Notes: generated from the letters alone by a model not told the origin. A stretch of 64,000 nt of DNA from Pseudomonas fluorescens (GCF_902498185.1 NZ_CABVIX010000001.1:372001-436000), one strand, 5' to 3'. Positions 1 through 10,079 are shown, counted from the stretch's first letter. Program-made: numbers and translations.

Positions 1-803
1 AGCCTGAAGGCCTCCTGCAGCGCTTCGCTGTCGTGCTCGCGGGCATAGACCAGAAAGGTCGGGTAGGTGAACTCAGGGGCTTGCGGCACCCGTTCGAATA
101 CCCCGTTGTCCAGGTAGGCCTGCACCACGCGGGTACGAAAGTAACCGCTGCCGCCCTGGTCGAGGATGAACTGCAGCGCCAACGGCCCCAGGTTGAAACT
201 CAGGGCCGGGCGCGCGCAGTCGGGCAAGGCGGCGTCGTGCTGGCGCCGGAACCCCTCCCCCCAGTCGATGTAGATATACGGGTCAGGCAGGCCGACCCGG
301 CGCACGCGGATCAGCTTTTCTTCCATCAGCTGCTCTACTTGCAGCCCGGGGCCGTAGGTCGGCTGGTAGACGAGCGCGGCGTCGAGCAAGCCGAGCTCGA
401 CCTTGCGCAGCAGTGACTCGCCGTCACTGACCTCGCTGCGGATCGCGTGGCTGGGCAGCTCGCGGTGCAGCGCAGTGACCCAGTCGAGCATCATCGGATT
501 CCCCAGGCTCACTTCACCGCCAAGGTGCAGCACCTGCTGGCGCCCGGGCGGCAGCGGCAGGTCACGGCGGGCTGCTTCCCAGGTCTGCACCAGCAGGTTG
601 GCGTAGGGCACGAACGCCTCTCCGTCGCGCGTGAGGCTGGCGCCCGTGCGGCTGCGGGTGAACAACAGGCAACCGAGCTGCTGCTCCAGGCGTTGCACCC
701 GCGCGGTGATGGCGGTCTGTGATACATGCAGGCGTTCGGCCGCCGCGACCAGGCTGCCGCAACGCACGATTTGCAGGAAGGTACGGGCCTGATCGATGTC
801 CAT
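1..803 (-). CDS. LysR-family transcriptional regulator (3' end cut by window edge)
   Basis: The protein begins MDIDQARTFLQIV and has the LysR winged-helix pattern: SLVAAAERLHVSQTAIT, then RVQRLEQQLG and LFTRSRTGASLT, in residues 1-60. An open substrate-binding-like region follows and runs off the left edge without a stop. It is transcribed away from the GH13 gene that starts at 947, leaving a 143-bp shared intergenic region. LysR regulators often control their divergent neighbour, so the GH13 gene is a candidate target; this is inference. The effector is unknown. ATG at 801-803 is the only sensible start, because the HTH begins within ten residues of it. Confidence 0.9.
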   Translation of the reverse strand, partial: MDIDQARTFLQIVRCGSLVAAAERLHVSQTAITARVQRLEQQLGCLLFTRSRTGASLTRDGEAFVPYANLLVQTWEAARRDLPLPPGRQQVLHLGGEVSLGNPMMLDWVTALHRELPSHAIRSEVSDGESLLRKVELGLLDAALVYQPTYGPGLQVEQLMEEKLIRVRRVGLPDPYIYIDWGEGFRRQHDAALPDCARPALSFNLGPLALQFILDQGGSGYFRTRVVQAYLDNGVFERVPQAPEFTYPTFLVYAREHDSEALQEAFR

Positions 804-946
804 CGCGTGCTCGAAGGTTGGAGGTCGCCCATTCTAGGGCTTTTGCACCGAAACGGGGCGCAAGTTAAACCATCCGAACCATTGCGCCTTGCTTTACTCA
901 CATCTTCAAAGCGGACAGATGACAGGAATGCGCGATGGAGCCCGAG

Positions 947-3034
947 ATGAGCAAACGCGACGACGACTACGTTCAGTGGCTGAAAGGCCAATCCATGCTG
1001 CAGGCTGCCCGTGACCGGGTGCACCTGTATTCTGGGCAGTCCCGCATGTGGCAGCACCCCTACGCCGAAACCCGCGCGCGCGATGCCAGCGCCATCGCCT
1101 CGGTGTGGCTGACCGTCTACCCAGACTCGATCATCACCGAACAGGATGGCTCGGTGCTCCAGGCCCTGGCCCATGAGCGCCTGTGGCATTCGTTGTCGCA
1201 GCTGGGTATCCAGGGCGTGCATACCGGGCCCTTGAAACGCTCTGGCGGTATCAGCCAGCGCGCCTTCACGCCCAGCGTGGATGGCAACTTCGACCGCATC
1301 AGCCTGGACATCGACCCACGCTACGGCAGCGAAGCCGAGCTGGTGTACCTGAGCAAGGTGGCCTCGGCGCACAACGCCGTGACCATCGATGACCTGATTC
1401 CGGCGCACACCGGCAAGGGCGCGGACTATCGCCTCGCGGAGATGGCCTACGGCGATTATCCCGGGCTCTACCACATGGTCGAGATCCTCGAGTCCGACTG
1501 GGGGCTTCTGCCCGATATCCCCGAGGGGCGCGATGCTGCCAACCTGACGCCGCAGATGTGCGACGAGCTCAGGGCCCGGCACTACATCGTCGGCCAGCTG
1601 CAGCGGGTGATCTTCTTCGAGCCCGGGGTCAAGGAAACCGACTGGAGCGCCACCCCGCCGGTGCTCGGCGTCGACGGCAAGTACCGGCGCTGGGTGTACC
1701 TGCACTACTTCAAGGAAGGCCAGCCCTCGCTCAACTGGCTCGACCCAAGCTTCGCCGCCCAGCAGCTGATCATCGGCGATGCCCTGCATGCCATCGATGT
1801 GCTCGGCGCCCGTGGCCTGCGCCTGGATGCCAATGGTTTTCTCGGTGTCGAACGGCGCGCCGAGGGGCCGGCCTGGTCGGAAAGCCATCCGCTGTCGGTG
1901 ACCGGCAACCAGCTGGTCGGCGGCATGATCCGCAAGGCCGGCGGTTTCAGCTTCCAGGAGCTGAACCTGACGCTGGACGACATCGCCAACATGTCCCATG
2001 GCGGTGCCGACCTGTCCTACGACTTCGTCACCCGTCCTGCCTACCAGCACGCGCTGGTGACGGGCGATACCGAGTTCCTGCGCCTGATGCTGCACCAGAT
2101 GCACGCCTTCAAGATCGACCCGGCCTCGCTGATCCATGCCCTGCAGAACCATGACGAGCTGACCTTGGAGCTGGTGCATTTCTGGACCCTGCATGCCAAC
2201 GACAGCTACCTGTACAAAGGCCAGACGTTCCCTGGCAATATCCTGCGCGAGCATATCCGCAGCGAGATGTACGAGGCGCTGGCGGGGGAACATGCGCCGT
2301 ACAACCTCAAGTTCGTCACCAACGGTGTGTCGTGCACCACGGTCAGCATCATCACCGCGGCCTTGGGCATTCGCGACCTCACCCGCATCAGCCCAGAGCA
2401 GAAAACGCTGATTCAGAAGGTGCATCTTCTGCTGGCCATGTACAACGCCTTGCAGCCCGGTATCTTCGCGCTGTCTGGCTGGGACCTGGTCGGTGCGCTG
2501 CCGCTGGTGCCCGAGCAGGTGGCGCCGCTGATGGTTGAGGGCGACACGCGCTGGATCCACCGGGGCGCCTATGACCTGGCGGACCTGGCTCCCGGTGCCC
2601 AGGTTTCGGGGGAAGGGCTGCCCAAGGCGCGCATGCTCTATGGCAGCCTCAACGAGCAATTGGAGGACCCTGACAGCTTCGCCAGCAGCCTGAAGAAAAT
2701 GCTCGCGGTGCGCCAGGCCTATGCCTTGGCCAGCAGCCGGCAGATCCTCATTCCCGAGGTGAACAACCCTTCCTTGCTGTTGATGGTGCACGAGCTGCCA
2801 GCCGGCAAGGGCATCCAGATCACCGCGCTCAACTTCGGCGCGCAGGCGATCTGCGAAGAGCTGTACCTGCCTGATATCGGGCCGGGCATCGTGGTCGACA
2901 TGATCAACGAACGGCTGGAAGGCGAGCTGAGCGAGGCGGGCCACATGACCATCAACCTTGATGGTTACGAAGGCCTGTCATTGCGCATCGTCGGCAGTGC
3001 GGGGCCGGCACTGAGCCACTCCCCAGGCGCATGA
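947..3034 (+). CDS. GH13 alpha-glucosyltransferase, trehalose-synthase/maltose glucosyltransferase-like
   Basis: The 695-residue protein has the GH13 catalytic set: GLRLDA with the likely nucleophile Asp294, QELN with the likely acid/base Glu338, and QNHDEL with the transition-state Asp403. An HTG region I variant lies near residue 150. Family knowledge places such proteins near TreS, which isomerises maltose and trehalose, or among maltose alpha-glucosyltransferases; the exact substrate cannot be read from sequence. There is no signal peptide, so it is probably cytoplasmic. The second in-frame ATG (947) is preferred over 935 because GGAG sits 6 nt before it. It stands alone, without the usual glgE/glgB/treS trehalose-glycogen neighbours, and is divergent from a LysR gene. 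Confidence 0.85.
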   Translation: MSKRDDDYVQWLKGQSMLQAARDRVHLYSGQSRMWQHPYAETRARDASAIASVWLTVYPDSIITEQDGSVLQALAHERLWHSLSQLGIQGVHTGPLKRSGGISQRAFTPSVDGNFDRISLDIDPRYGSEAELVYLSKVASAHNAVTIDDLIPAHTGKGADYRLAEMAYGDYPGLYHMVEILESDWGLLPDIPEGRDAANLTPQMCDELRARHYIVGQLQRVIFFEPGVKETDWSATPPVLGVDGKYRRWVYLHYFKEGQPSLNWLDPSFAAQQLIIGDALHAIDVLGARGLRLDANGFLGVERRAEGPAWSESHPLSVTGNQLVGGMIRKAGGFSFQELNLTLDDIANMSHGGADLSYDFVTRPAYQHALVTGDTEFLRLMLHQMHAFKIDPASLIHALQNHDELTLELVHFWTLHANDSYLYKGQTFPGNILREHIRSEMYEALAGEHAPYNLKFVTNGVSCTTVSIITAALGIRDLTRISPEQKTLIQKVHLLLAMYNALQPGIFALSGWDLVGALPLVPEQVAPLMVEGDTRWIHRGAYDLADLAPGAQVSGEGLPKARMLYGSLNEQLEDPDSFASSLKKMLAVRQAYALASSRQILIPEVNNPSLLLMVHELPAGKGIQITALNFGAQAICEELYLPDIGPGIVVDMINERLEGELSEAGHMTINLDGYEGLSLRIVGSAGPALSHSPGA

Positions 3035-3044
3035 GCCCCACTGC

Positions 3045-3072
3045 CTGGCATGTGACCTGAGTCGCATGCCAG
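3045..3072. other. Inverted repeat between the GH13 and NEL genes
   Basis: CTGGCATG (3045-3052) pairs with CATGCCAG (3065-3072) across a 12-nt loop. No T-run follows, so it is either a weak terminator for the GH13 gene or a protein-binding site upstream of the NEL gene. I see no other element in this 178-bp gap. Confidence 0.4.
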
Positions 3073-3212
3073 CTGCTGCATGCCGATCCATGTCAGGGAA
3101 GGGCGCAGCGTGCACGGTGGGTGCGGTGTTGATCAATCCATCGCTATATATACGACCCTTTGCGGCCGATCAGTTGCTGTCCTTGCGTCTCACTTCGCCA
3201 AGGCAGCAGAGC

Positions 3213-6200
3213 ATGAACACCACCGCCATACCCCACGATTCCATCGACACTTTTATTGCCCGGCAGTTGCCGGCCTGGATGACAAGCGCATCCAGCGATC
3301 ACCTGCGCAGGCTGCACCAATGCCTGGTGCAACAGCAACGTGTCCAGCAGCGCCTGCGCTCGATAATGAGCCAGGTCGTACCGCTCGACGCGTTTGCAGC
3401 GCCGCGGCTGGCGGCTGCGCTGCAAGCGCAGGCCGGCTTGCGCCTGGACGTGCGCAGCGCCCGTCTGCAGCGCGTGTCCACCACGCAGATCCCATCCTAC
3501 GTGGCTGGTGTGCCGGCAGGCTTTGTCACCGAAACATCCGAGCAGAGCCTGCTGGCTGCGGCCCTGCACAACTTCGTCAACGAGGAGACGCGTCACGAAG
3601 CCTACGCGCCGGGCTCTATGCTGCTTGACGCCAATGGCGCTGCGCTGGCCCTCGCACCGCCGGCCTTTGCCGCGCTGTGCCGAGCACTGGACGTCGGCGG
3701 CAGCTACCGCACTCACCTGCAGGCCGTGCTAGCGCCGGCAGGCGAGGCGGGCAAGATGCTGCACACCTTGGTCGAGGAAGGGCATCGCTTGGCCATGGAG
3801 ACGGCCGTGCGGTTGGCGGCGGCCAAGGGCGAGATCGATGAGCGCAGCTACCGGCAGCTGTTACCCCTCATCGCCGCCCGACCCGTGGTGCCCTCCGACA
3901 CGGCGGCGCTGCGCGCGCACGAAGTCCGCGTGCTGGGGAAGCGGGCTGTCGGCGTGGTGGCGATCGAGGTACGCAATGCCGGTTCATCGTCGGTGCAGGG
4001 CGTGATCGCCTGGATTCCCGACGACCCGCACGGGGCATTGGCCCGCTACGGCACCTGGACGCAGCTGTATCAGGAGCTGGGAGCACGCATGCGGCTGCCC
4101 GGCTACAGTGGGTTTTTCCAGCGTTTTATCAGCGAGCGTGACCGCGTTGCATTCTCCCAGGCATTTGCCGAGCGCCTGGCGCAAGGCTCAGGGGCGCTTG
4201 AGCTGGACGGTCGGGCGTTTCCCATCCACGGGCGCTTGTTCGACCATCTGCGGCGCACGCAGCTGGGCAAGATCCAAGACGACGCAAGCGTGTTGGCCGT
4301 GCCGACCGCTGAGGTAGATCGCGCCGAGCGTGATCTGCGCCTCAAGAGCTACCTGTCGGCAGGCCTTGACCTGCTCGGCCTTGCCGCATTTTTCGTGCCC
4401 GGGCTGGGCTTGCCGCTGCTGGGCATCGCGGCATTGCAAGTGGCGGACGGGATCTACGAGGGCTACCGGGACTGGCAGCTGGGCGATCGCGAAGCCGCGC
4501 TCGGGCATGCGTTCGAGGTGGCGCAAACGGTGGTGTCCATGGCGCTGGTCGGCGGCGCGGGGGCGGTGGCGGGCAGGGCGCTCGAGCGCCTGCCCCATGT
4601 CGATGGCTTGACGCCGGTGCCGACCGCGGCCGGAGAGTTGCGGCTCACCGCTGAGCACGGTCCGGAGCAAGCCCGGCATTTGTCAGGCGGCGGCCTGTTG
4701 CTGCGCCGCCTGGACAGCAGTCTGGCGCAGGTGACCGATGCGCAGGCCGAGCGGTTGCTGGCAATCACTGGATTCGATGAAGACCGCTTGCGGCGCTTGC
4801 ACCTGGAGCAGGCGCCCGCGCCCGCGCGCCTGCTCGATGCCCTGCAGCGCTACCGTCTGCACGAGCAGCATCAGGCCTTGCGCGGGGAGGCCTTCGAGGC
4901 GCGCTTTGCCGAGTTGCAGCTGGCGCCGTCGGCGGCCGAGGCCGTGCTGATGCGCGACTTCGCCGGATTGTCTGTGCGTTGCGCCCGGGAAATCGTCGCC
5001 AACGCCAACGGGCGGCAGCTTGAGCGGGTCATCGATCACACGCGCGTTCCGCTAGCGCTGGCCGAGCAGGCCCGCTGGGCGCTGCGCGACAGCCGGATTG
5101 ACCGGGCGCTGGGCAGTTTGCACCAGGCCTCGACAATGAACCGCGATGGCGAGACCCTGCTCCTGGCCCTGCTCGATCAGTGGCAGCCTTGGCCGCAAAC
5201 GGTGCGTGTCGAACTGCGCCAAGGCTCCGCGGACGGGGCGCTCATCGCCCAGACCCAGGCGCGGGCGGCCAGCGTGACGCGGCGGATCGTCCGCACTGCG
5301 CAGGGGTACGGCGTTAGCGACGGCCAAGGTGGGACTTCGGTTGTGCCCGAGCTGCCGCAGGCGTTGTTGCTCACCTTGGACGAGACGCAAAAGGTCCAAC
5401 TGGGTGACAGCGCACAGTCGCCCAAGGCACTGGCCGAGGCGTTGGCCATGCGCGCAGCAGAGCAGCGCGAAAAACTGCCCGCCCTGCTAGGCATGGCGCC
5501 ACAGGGCAACGGTATACGCCCCCCGGTGCGCCTGGGGGACGGGCGCGTGGGATATCCGCTGAGCGGCCGTTCCGAGAGCAGCCGACAGGCGATCAGGCGT
5601 GGCCTGAACCGGTTGTTTCCCACCTACACCGATGCCCAGCTTGAGCGCTACATGGACATCCAACTGCGTGAAGGTGAAGACCTGTGGCAGCACTACCGAG
5701 ACCTGCAGCGTCAGCTGAGCAGCCTGCAGAGCACACTGGACGCCTGGGCAAGCGAGCCGGTGGGCTTGCTGCGGCGGCTGCGGCGGCGCACGGTGGCCAA
5801 GCGCATCCGTCGTGCCTGGCGGCGCAAGTCGACGGATATCCAGGGCAATCCGTCGCTGATGATCGAAGGTGAAGACATCGGCGAGCTGCCGCTGCTGGAC
5901 CGGCATGTGGACTTCAGCCACGTGACCCATCTCACCTTGCGCGGCATGCGCCTTGCCAGTCTCGATGAGCACTGGCTGCAGCACTTCAGCGGGGTCAGCC
6001 GGCTCGATCTTGGCCATAATGAGTTCACGCGATTGCCAGTGGGGCTTGAACATCTGCCGCGGCTTACCGAGTTGCGCCTGGACAGCAACCGCATCGTTCT
6101 CGACACCGAGGCCAATCGACGCCTTGCTGCCCTGGGCCAGCTGCGTGAGCTGGACCTGAAGCATAACCCGGTGGGGCTGCCCCCTCGCGTCGAAGGCCTG

Positions 6201-7334
6201 ATCCGCCTGCGCCGCCTGTCGTTACGCAACACCGGGCTGCAAAGCCTGCCGATACCATTGCTCGATCATCCGCAACTGGAAAGCGTGGACCTGCGCGACA
6301 ATCACATCCGGTCCATCCCTGCGAGCCTCTCCGAGGTGCAACGCCGCCGACTGGAACGCTGGTCGTTGCATGACAATCCTCTGGACCAGGCAAGCGCCGA
6401 TCGCCTGCGCCGGTTTACCGAGGGCGACACTCCCTCGCCGCCCAGGCAGAGGCAACATGCCGACGTCGACAACCTGATTCGCGAGCGCTGGATCACCGGC
6501 AACACCGAGAGCGAGCGCAGCGCCCAACGCCAGGCCTGGGCGCGATTGCAAGCCGAGGAGGGCTCGGCGGATTTCTTTCGTTTCCTAGCGGACCTGAGCG
6601 GGACGGGTGAGTATTACGACGACACCAATGGCTTGCAGGACCGCGTATGGCACATCGTCGATACCTGCGTGCACAATACCCAGGCCCGGCAGGCGGTATT
6701 CGAATTGGCCGCGCAGCCCCGCGGCTGCATCGACGGGCTCCTGTTGATCCTCAGCTCGATCGAGGTGCGGTTGCTGGTCGTGCAGGAGACGGCAGGCCTG
6801 TACGGGCTGCATGCCGAACGGCCATTGCTGCGCCTGGGGCGCTCGCTGTTCCGGCTCGATGAGGTCAATCGCATCGCGGCGCAGTATATCGACGAACTGC
6901 AACGCGATGGCATCTCGCAGGCCGATGACGTCGAAGTCTACCTGGCGTATCGCATCGGCCTGGCCGACACGCTTGGGCTACCCCGGCAACCGGAGTACAT
7001 GTATTTCCAACGCTATAGCCTGGTGTCCAGAGCGCTGTTGGACAACGCCAGGGCTGCAGTCCTGCGTGCCGAAACCCGCGCCGCGCTGAGCCGCTCGCTT
7101 GCAGCGCGCGATTTCTGGGTGGACTTTCTCAATGACACGCAGCCCGATGCGTTCGAAGCATTGAACCGGCCGTTTCACGAGCAGCTCGAAGCGCTGGCTG
7201 GCCAGGCAGCGGCGATGGACGAGCAGGCTTACCTGCAACAGGTGGATGAGGTGGCGCAATCGCGTATGGCCGCTGAACGCATTCTCATCCTGAAACTGAG
7301 CCGGCATGCCTATGACCGGCATCCGGACCTTTGA
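3213..7334 (+). CDS. DUF6543-LRR-NEL protein, predicted secreted E3 ubiquitin ligase
   Basis: The product is about 1373 residues. The first 850 or so match the DUF6543/dermonecrotic-toxin-like region that Pseudomonas NEL proteins carry, with a Gly/Leu-rich hydrophobic stretch near residues 383-410 that could insert in a membrane. Residues about 905-1045 hold leucine-rich repeats (LDLGHNEF, LRLDSNRI, LDLKHNPV, VDLRDNHI). The C-terminal 300 residues resemble the NEL domain of IpaH/SspH ligases. CID, with Cys1172, fits the catalytic CxD motif that accepts ubiquitin. Known NEL proteins act in eukaryotic host cells after secretion; the secretion route here is unknown. An upstream in-frame ATG (3066) exists, but 3213 follows AAGGCAG and gives the usual N-terminus. 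There are no toxin-system neighbours. Confidence 0.8.
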   Translation: MNTTAIPHDSIDTFIARQLPAWMTSASSDHLRRLHQCLVQQQRVQQRLRSIMSQVVPLDAFAAPRLAAALQAQAGLRLDVRSARLQRVSTTQIPSYVAGVPAGFVTETSEQSLLAAALHNFVNEETRHEAYAPGSMLLDANGAALALAPPAFAALCRALDVGGSYRTHLQAVLAPAGEAGKMLHTLVEEGHRLAMETAVRLAAAKGEIDERSYRQLLPLIAARPVVPSDTAALRAHEVRVLGKRAVGVVAIEVRNAGSSSVQGVIAWIPDDPHGALARYGTWTQLYQELGARMRLPGYSGFFQRFISERDRVAFSQAFAERLAQGSGALELDGRAFPIHGRLFDHLRRTQLGKIQDDASVLAVPTAEVDRAERDLRLKSYLSAGLDLLGLAAFFVPGLGLPLLGIAALQVADGIYEGYRDWQLGDREAALGHAFEVAQTVVSMALVGGAGAVAGRALERLPHVDGLTPVPTAAGELRLTAEHGPEQARHLSGGGLLLRRLDSSLAQVTDAQAERLLAITGFDEDRLRRLHLEQAPAPARLLDALQRYRLHEQHQALRGEAFEARFAELQLAPSAAEAVLMRDFAGLSVRCAREIVANANGRQLERVIDHTRVPLALAEQARWALRDSRIDRALGSLHQASTMNRDGETLLLALLDQWQPWPQTVRVELRQGSADGALIAQTQARAASVTRRIVRTAQGYGVSDGQGGTSVVPELPQALLLTLDETQKVQLGDSAQSPKALAEALAMRAAEQREKLPALLGMAPQGNGIRPPVRLGDGRVGYPLSGRSESSRQAIRRGLNRLFPTYTDAQLERYMDIQLREGEDLWQHYRDLQRQLSSLQSTLDAWASEPVGLLRRLRRRTVAKRIRRAWRRKSTDIQGNPSLMIEGEDIGELPLLDRHVDFSHVTHLTLRGMRLASLDEHWLQHFSGVSRLDLGHNEFTRLPVGLEHLPRLTELRLDSNRIVLDTEANRRLAALGQLRELDLKHNPVGLPPRVEGLIRLRRLSLRNTGLQSLPIPLLDHPQLESVDLRDNHIRSIPASLSEVQRRRLERWSLHDNPLDQASADRLRRFTEGDTPSPPRQRQHADVDNLIRERWITGNTESERSAQRQAWARLQAEEGSADFFRFLADLSGTGEYYDDTNGLQDRVWHIVDTCVHNTQARQAVFELAAQPRGCIDGLLLILSSIEVRLLVVQETAGLYGLHAERPLLRLGRSLFRLDEVNRIAAQYIDELQRDGISQADDVEVYLAYRIGLADTLGLPRQPEYMYFQRYSLVSRALLDNARAAVLRAETRAALSRSLAARDFWVDFLNDTQPDAFEALNRPFHEQLEALAGQAAAMDEQAYLQQVDEVAQSRMAAERILILKLSRHAYDRHPDL

Positions 7335-7346
7335 CGGCTGAAACGA

Positions 7347-7373
7347 ACCGGCCCGCCATGGAGGCGGGCCGGT
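7347..7373. terminator. Strong hairpin between convergent genes
   Basis: ACCGGCCCGCC (7347-7357) pairs perfectly with GGCGGGCCGGT (7363-7373) around a 5-nt loop. It lies between the stops of the NEL gene and the DUF934 gene. No U-tract follows on either strand, so termination is inferred from position and stability. Confidence 0.6.
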
Positions 7374-7392
7374 GCGTCAAGCCAGGGTACGA

Positions 7393-7887
7393 TCAGCGGC
7401 GACGGAACAGCGGCAGCGGCTCGTCGGCGGCGCCCTGGTAGGTCACCGAAAAGTCGTTCAGCCCTTGCAGCGCTTCCTCCGGGTCCTTGTCGGGGCGGAT
7501 GGCGAATGCATCGAACCCGCAGCGGGCCATGTAGAACAGCTGGTCGCGCAGCACGTCACCGATGGCACGCAGCTCGCCGGTGAACTTGTAGCGGTCACGC
7601 AGCAGGCGCGCGTTGGAGTAGTTGCGCCCGTCGGTGAAGGCCGGGAAGTTCAGAGCGATGACCTGGAAATGCGCGACGTCCTCACCGATTTCCTCGGCTT
7701 CTTCGTCGCTGTCCAGCCACACGCCCAGGCCGCCGTCGCGGGCCTTGAGGGCATGGGCATGGTCGCGCCACAACTGCAGCGGCACGATGTAGTCGTCACA
7801 GTTGGTCAACTCGTCCAGGGTGACGTCCTTGGGCAGCAGGTGCCAGGTTTCGTCGACCAACTGGTTGTTCTTAATGATTCGCTGCAT
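7393..7887 (-). CDS. DUF934 protein, sulfite-reductase-associated
   Basis: The 164-residue protein begins MQRIIKNNQLVDETW and contains the family signature LPLQ-like LWRDHAHALKARDGGLGVWLD, with a conserved ARCGFDAF near residue 130. DUF934 proteins are typically encoded just after cysI in Pseudomonas and other proteobacteria and are presumed to help assimilatory sulfate reduction; no reaction is established. The gene overlaps the end of cysI by 17 nt, which suggests translational coupling. The longer in-frame start at 7968 lies deep inside cysI and is unlikely. Confidence 0.88.
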   Translation of the reverse strand: MQRIIKNNQLVDETWHLLPKDVTLDELTNCDDYIVPLQLWRDHAHALKARDGGLGVWLDSDEEAEEIGEDVAHFQVIALNFPAFTDGRNYSNARLLRDRYKFTGELRAIGDVLRDQLFYMARCGFDAFAIRPDKDPEEALQGLNDFSVTYQGAADEPLPLFRRR

Positions 7888-9523
7888 AGACGCGTTCCTT
7901 GAAAGGGTCGATGCCGATACGCTGGTAGGTGTCGATGAAGCGCTCTTCCTCGGTGCGCTTCTCGACATACACCGAAATCAGCTTGTCGATCACATCCGCC
8001 ATCTGGTCCTGAGCGAACGATGGGCCGAGGATCTTGCCAAGGCTTGCATTGCGTGCGGCATTGCCACCGAGCGAGACCTGGTAGAACTCCTCACCTTTCT
8101 TGTCCACGCCGAGAATACCGATGTGGCCAACGTGATGGTGGCCGCAGGCGTTCATGCACCCGGAAATGTTCAGGTCGAGTTCGCCGATGTCGAACAGGTA
8201 GTCCAGGTCGTCGAAACGGCGCTGGATGGATTCGGCGATCGGGATCGACTTGGCGTTGGCCAGCGAGCAGTAGTCGCCGCCCGGGCAGCAGATGATATCG
8301 GTCAACAGGCCGATGTTCGGCGTGGCGAAGCCCAGGTCGCGCAGCTCGAACCAGAGCGTGTGCAGTTGGCGCTGCTCGACATCGGCCAGAATGATGTTCT
8401 GCTCGTGGGAAGTGCGCAGGAAGCCGAAGCTGTAGCGGTCGGCAAGCTCGGCGACGGCGTCGAGCTGCTTGTCGGTCAAATCGCCTGGGGCAACGCCGGT
8501 TGGCTTGAGCGACAGGGTCACGGCAACGTAGCCAGGGCGCTTGTGCGCGCGGGTGTTGCGCGAGCGCCAACGGGCGAAACCTGGGTTTAGCAGGTCCTGC
8601 TCCGCGTAGTCGACATTTTCCAGCGCCAGGTACTCGGGATCGATGAAGTGGCGCGAGACGCGCTGTACTTCGGCCTCGGTCAGGGTGCTGCTGCCGCCAC
8701 GCAGGTGAGCCATCTCGGCCTCGACCTTCTCGGCGAACACTTCAGGCGTGAGCGCCTTGACCAGGATCTTGATCCGCGCCTTGTACTTGTTGTCACGGCG
8801 GCCGTAACGGTTGTACACGCGCAAGATGGCGTCCAGGTAGCTGATCAGGTCCTGCCACGGCAGGAACTCGTTGATGAACGAGCCGACCACCGGCGTACGG
8901 CCCAGGCCGCCGCCGACCAGCACGCGGAAGCCCAGCTCGCCGGCCTCGTTGTACACCGGCTCCAGGCCGATGTCGTGCACTTCGATGGCGGCGCGGTCGT
9001 CCTTGGAGCCATTCACGGCGATCTTGAACTTGCGCGGCAGGTAGGCGAATTCCGGGTGGAAGGTTGTCCACTGACGGATGATCTCGCACCAGGGGCGCGG
9101 GTCGATCACTTCGTCTGCGGCAACGCCCGCGAACTGGTCGGTGGTGGTGTTGCGCAGGCAGTTGCCACTGGTCTGGATCGCGTGCATCTGCACGGTCGCC
9201 AGCTGCGCCAGGATCTCGGGGATGTCTTCCAGGGCAGGCCAGTTGTACTGCACGTTCTGCCGGGTGCTGATGTGCGCGTAGCCTTTGTCGTAGTCGCGGG
9301 CGATCTTCGCCAGCAGACGGACTTGGCGCGAGTTCAGCTGGCCGTAAGGCACAGCGACGCGCAGCATCGGGGCAAAACGCTGGATGTATAGGCCGTTCTG
9401 CAGGCGCAGAGGGCGGAATTCTTCTTCGCTCAGTTCACCGGCCAGATAGCGGCGGGTCTGATCACGGAACTGCTTGACGCGGTCCTCGATGATCCGCTGA
9501 TCGTACTCGTCATATACGTACAT
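7871..9523 (-). CDS. cysI: Assimilatory sulfite reductase hemoprotein (CysI-type)
   Basis: The 550-residue enzyme carries two nitrite/sulfite reductase half-repeats. SGNCLRNTT lies near residue 120. The [4Fe-4S]-siroheme cysteine pattern, CCPGGDYC followed by SGCMNACGHH, lies in the last third. Family function is the six-electron reduction of sulfite to sulfide for cysteine synthesis in the cytoplasm. The single-chain form without a fused flavoprotein is the usual Pseudomonas arrangement, and the electron donor is not encoded here. The DUF934 gene follows with overlap. The 237 bp upstream contain the promoter region; I could not define a CysB site by eye. Confidence 0.93.
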   Translation of the reverse strand: MYVYDEYDQRIIEDRVKQFRDQTRRYLAGELSEEEFRPLRLQNGLYIQRFAPMLRVAVPYGQLNSRQVRLLAKIARDYDKGYAHISTRQNVQYNWPALEDIPEILAQLATVQMHAIQTSGNCLRNTTTDQFAGVAADEVIDPRPWCEIIRQWTTFHPEFAYLPRKFKIAVNGSKDDRAAIEVHDIGLEPVYNEAGELGFRVLVGGGLGRTPVVGSFINEFLPWQDLISYLDAILRVYNRYGRRDNKYKARIKILVKALTPEVFAEKVEAEMAHLRGGSSTLTEAEVQRVSRHFIDPEYLALENVDYAEQDLLNPGFARWRSRNTRAHKRPGYVAVTLSLKPTGVAPGDLTDKQLDAVAELADRYSFGFLRTSHEQNIILADVEQRQLHTLWFELRDLGFATPNIGLLTDIICCPGGDYCSLANAKSIPIAESIQRRFDDLDYLFDIGELDLNISGCMNACGHHHVGHIGILGVDKKGEEFYQVSLGGNAARNASLGKILGPSFAQDQMADVIDKLISVYVEKRTEEERFIDTYQRIGIDPFKERVYAANH

Positions 9524-9760
9524 AAGGGTCCTGTCTCAGGCTGCATGCAGCTAATCGCGCGCACGGCCGCGCACTCCGTAGCGGAGCCGTGGAAGGATAG
9601 CAGGGTGCGTTTATGCGCTAAAGTGATGTTTTTGCATATGAAAAGAACCATATGGACTAACTGCTGCTGGCCTGTAATTCCCCTGCTTGAGGAGTGGTCA
9701 ATCGTGCGCTTAACTGCTGGGGGTGACGTGCATTCCGATAACACGACAAGAGGCAATGCA

Positions 9761-9874
9761 ATGGGAAATTCAACCAAGGTCCGCAAGTCCGACAGCACTG
9801 TTGACGCCTGGGCGATTCTTGCCTTGATCGTGCTGGTCGTCGTGACGGCGGTGTACTGGGTCAGCCACCAGTAA
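9761..9874 (+). CDS. Small single-pass membrane protein, 37 residues
   Basis: The protein is MGNSTKVRKSDSTVDAWA followed by one hydrophobic helix (about residues 19-33, rich in Ile/Leu/Val) and a short tail, SHQ. AAGAGG lies 7 nt before ATG 9761, a good ribosome site. The positive N-terminus suggests an N-in orientation. Its last 14 nt overlap the end of the convergent DUF2970 gene. No function is recognised, and it is easily missed because of its size. Confidence 0.65.
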   Translation: MGNSTKVRKSDSTVDAWAILALIVLVVVTAVYWVSHQ

Positions 9875-10079
9875 GGTGCATGGCCAGTTGCACAAGGCCG
9901 ATCAATAGCAGAATGAACACCAGCGTGAAGCCAGCGCCCAGTGCGATGAAATGGCTGGCCTTGCCATGGGTGAAATCACGCGCGCGGTTCTTGCCGCTCT
10001 GCACGCCGAAGGCGGCGGCGAGGACGCTATGCAGCATCTGCCAGAAGGTTGGGGGTTTGCCTGGGTCCGGGTCTGACAT
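9861..10079 (-). CDS. DUF2970 small membrane protein
   Basis: The 72-residue protein fits DUF2970. An amphipathic N-terminal half carries FWQMLHSVLAAAFGVQS and NRARDF, followed by a C-terminal membrane helix at about residues 47-68. The family is widespread in beta- and gammaproteobacteria with no assigned function. It is encoded between cysI and metH, convergent with the 37-residue membrane protein, and its start is close to the usual family length. Confidence 0.85.
   Translation of the reverse strand: MSDPDPGKPPTFWQMLHSVLAAAFGVQSGKNRARDFTHGKASHFIALGAGFTLVFILLLIGLVQLAMHLTGG

Noticed and set aside
509..2944. 811-codon open frame antisense to the GH13 gene and into the LysR gene
   Set aside because: Spans two convincingly coded genes on real frames; composition is typical of GC-driven shadow frames.
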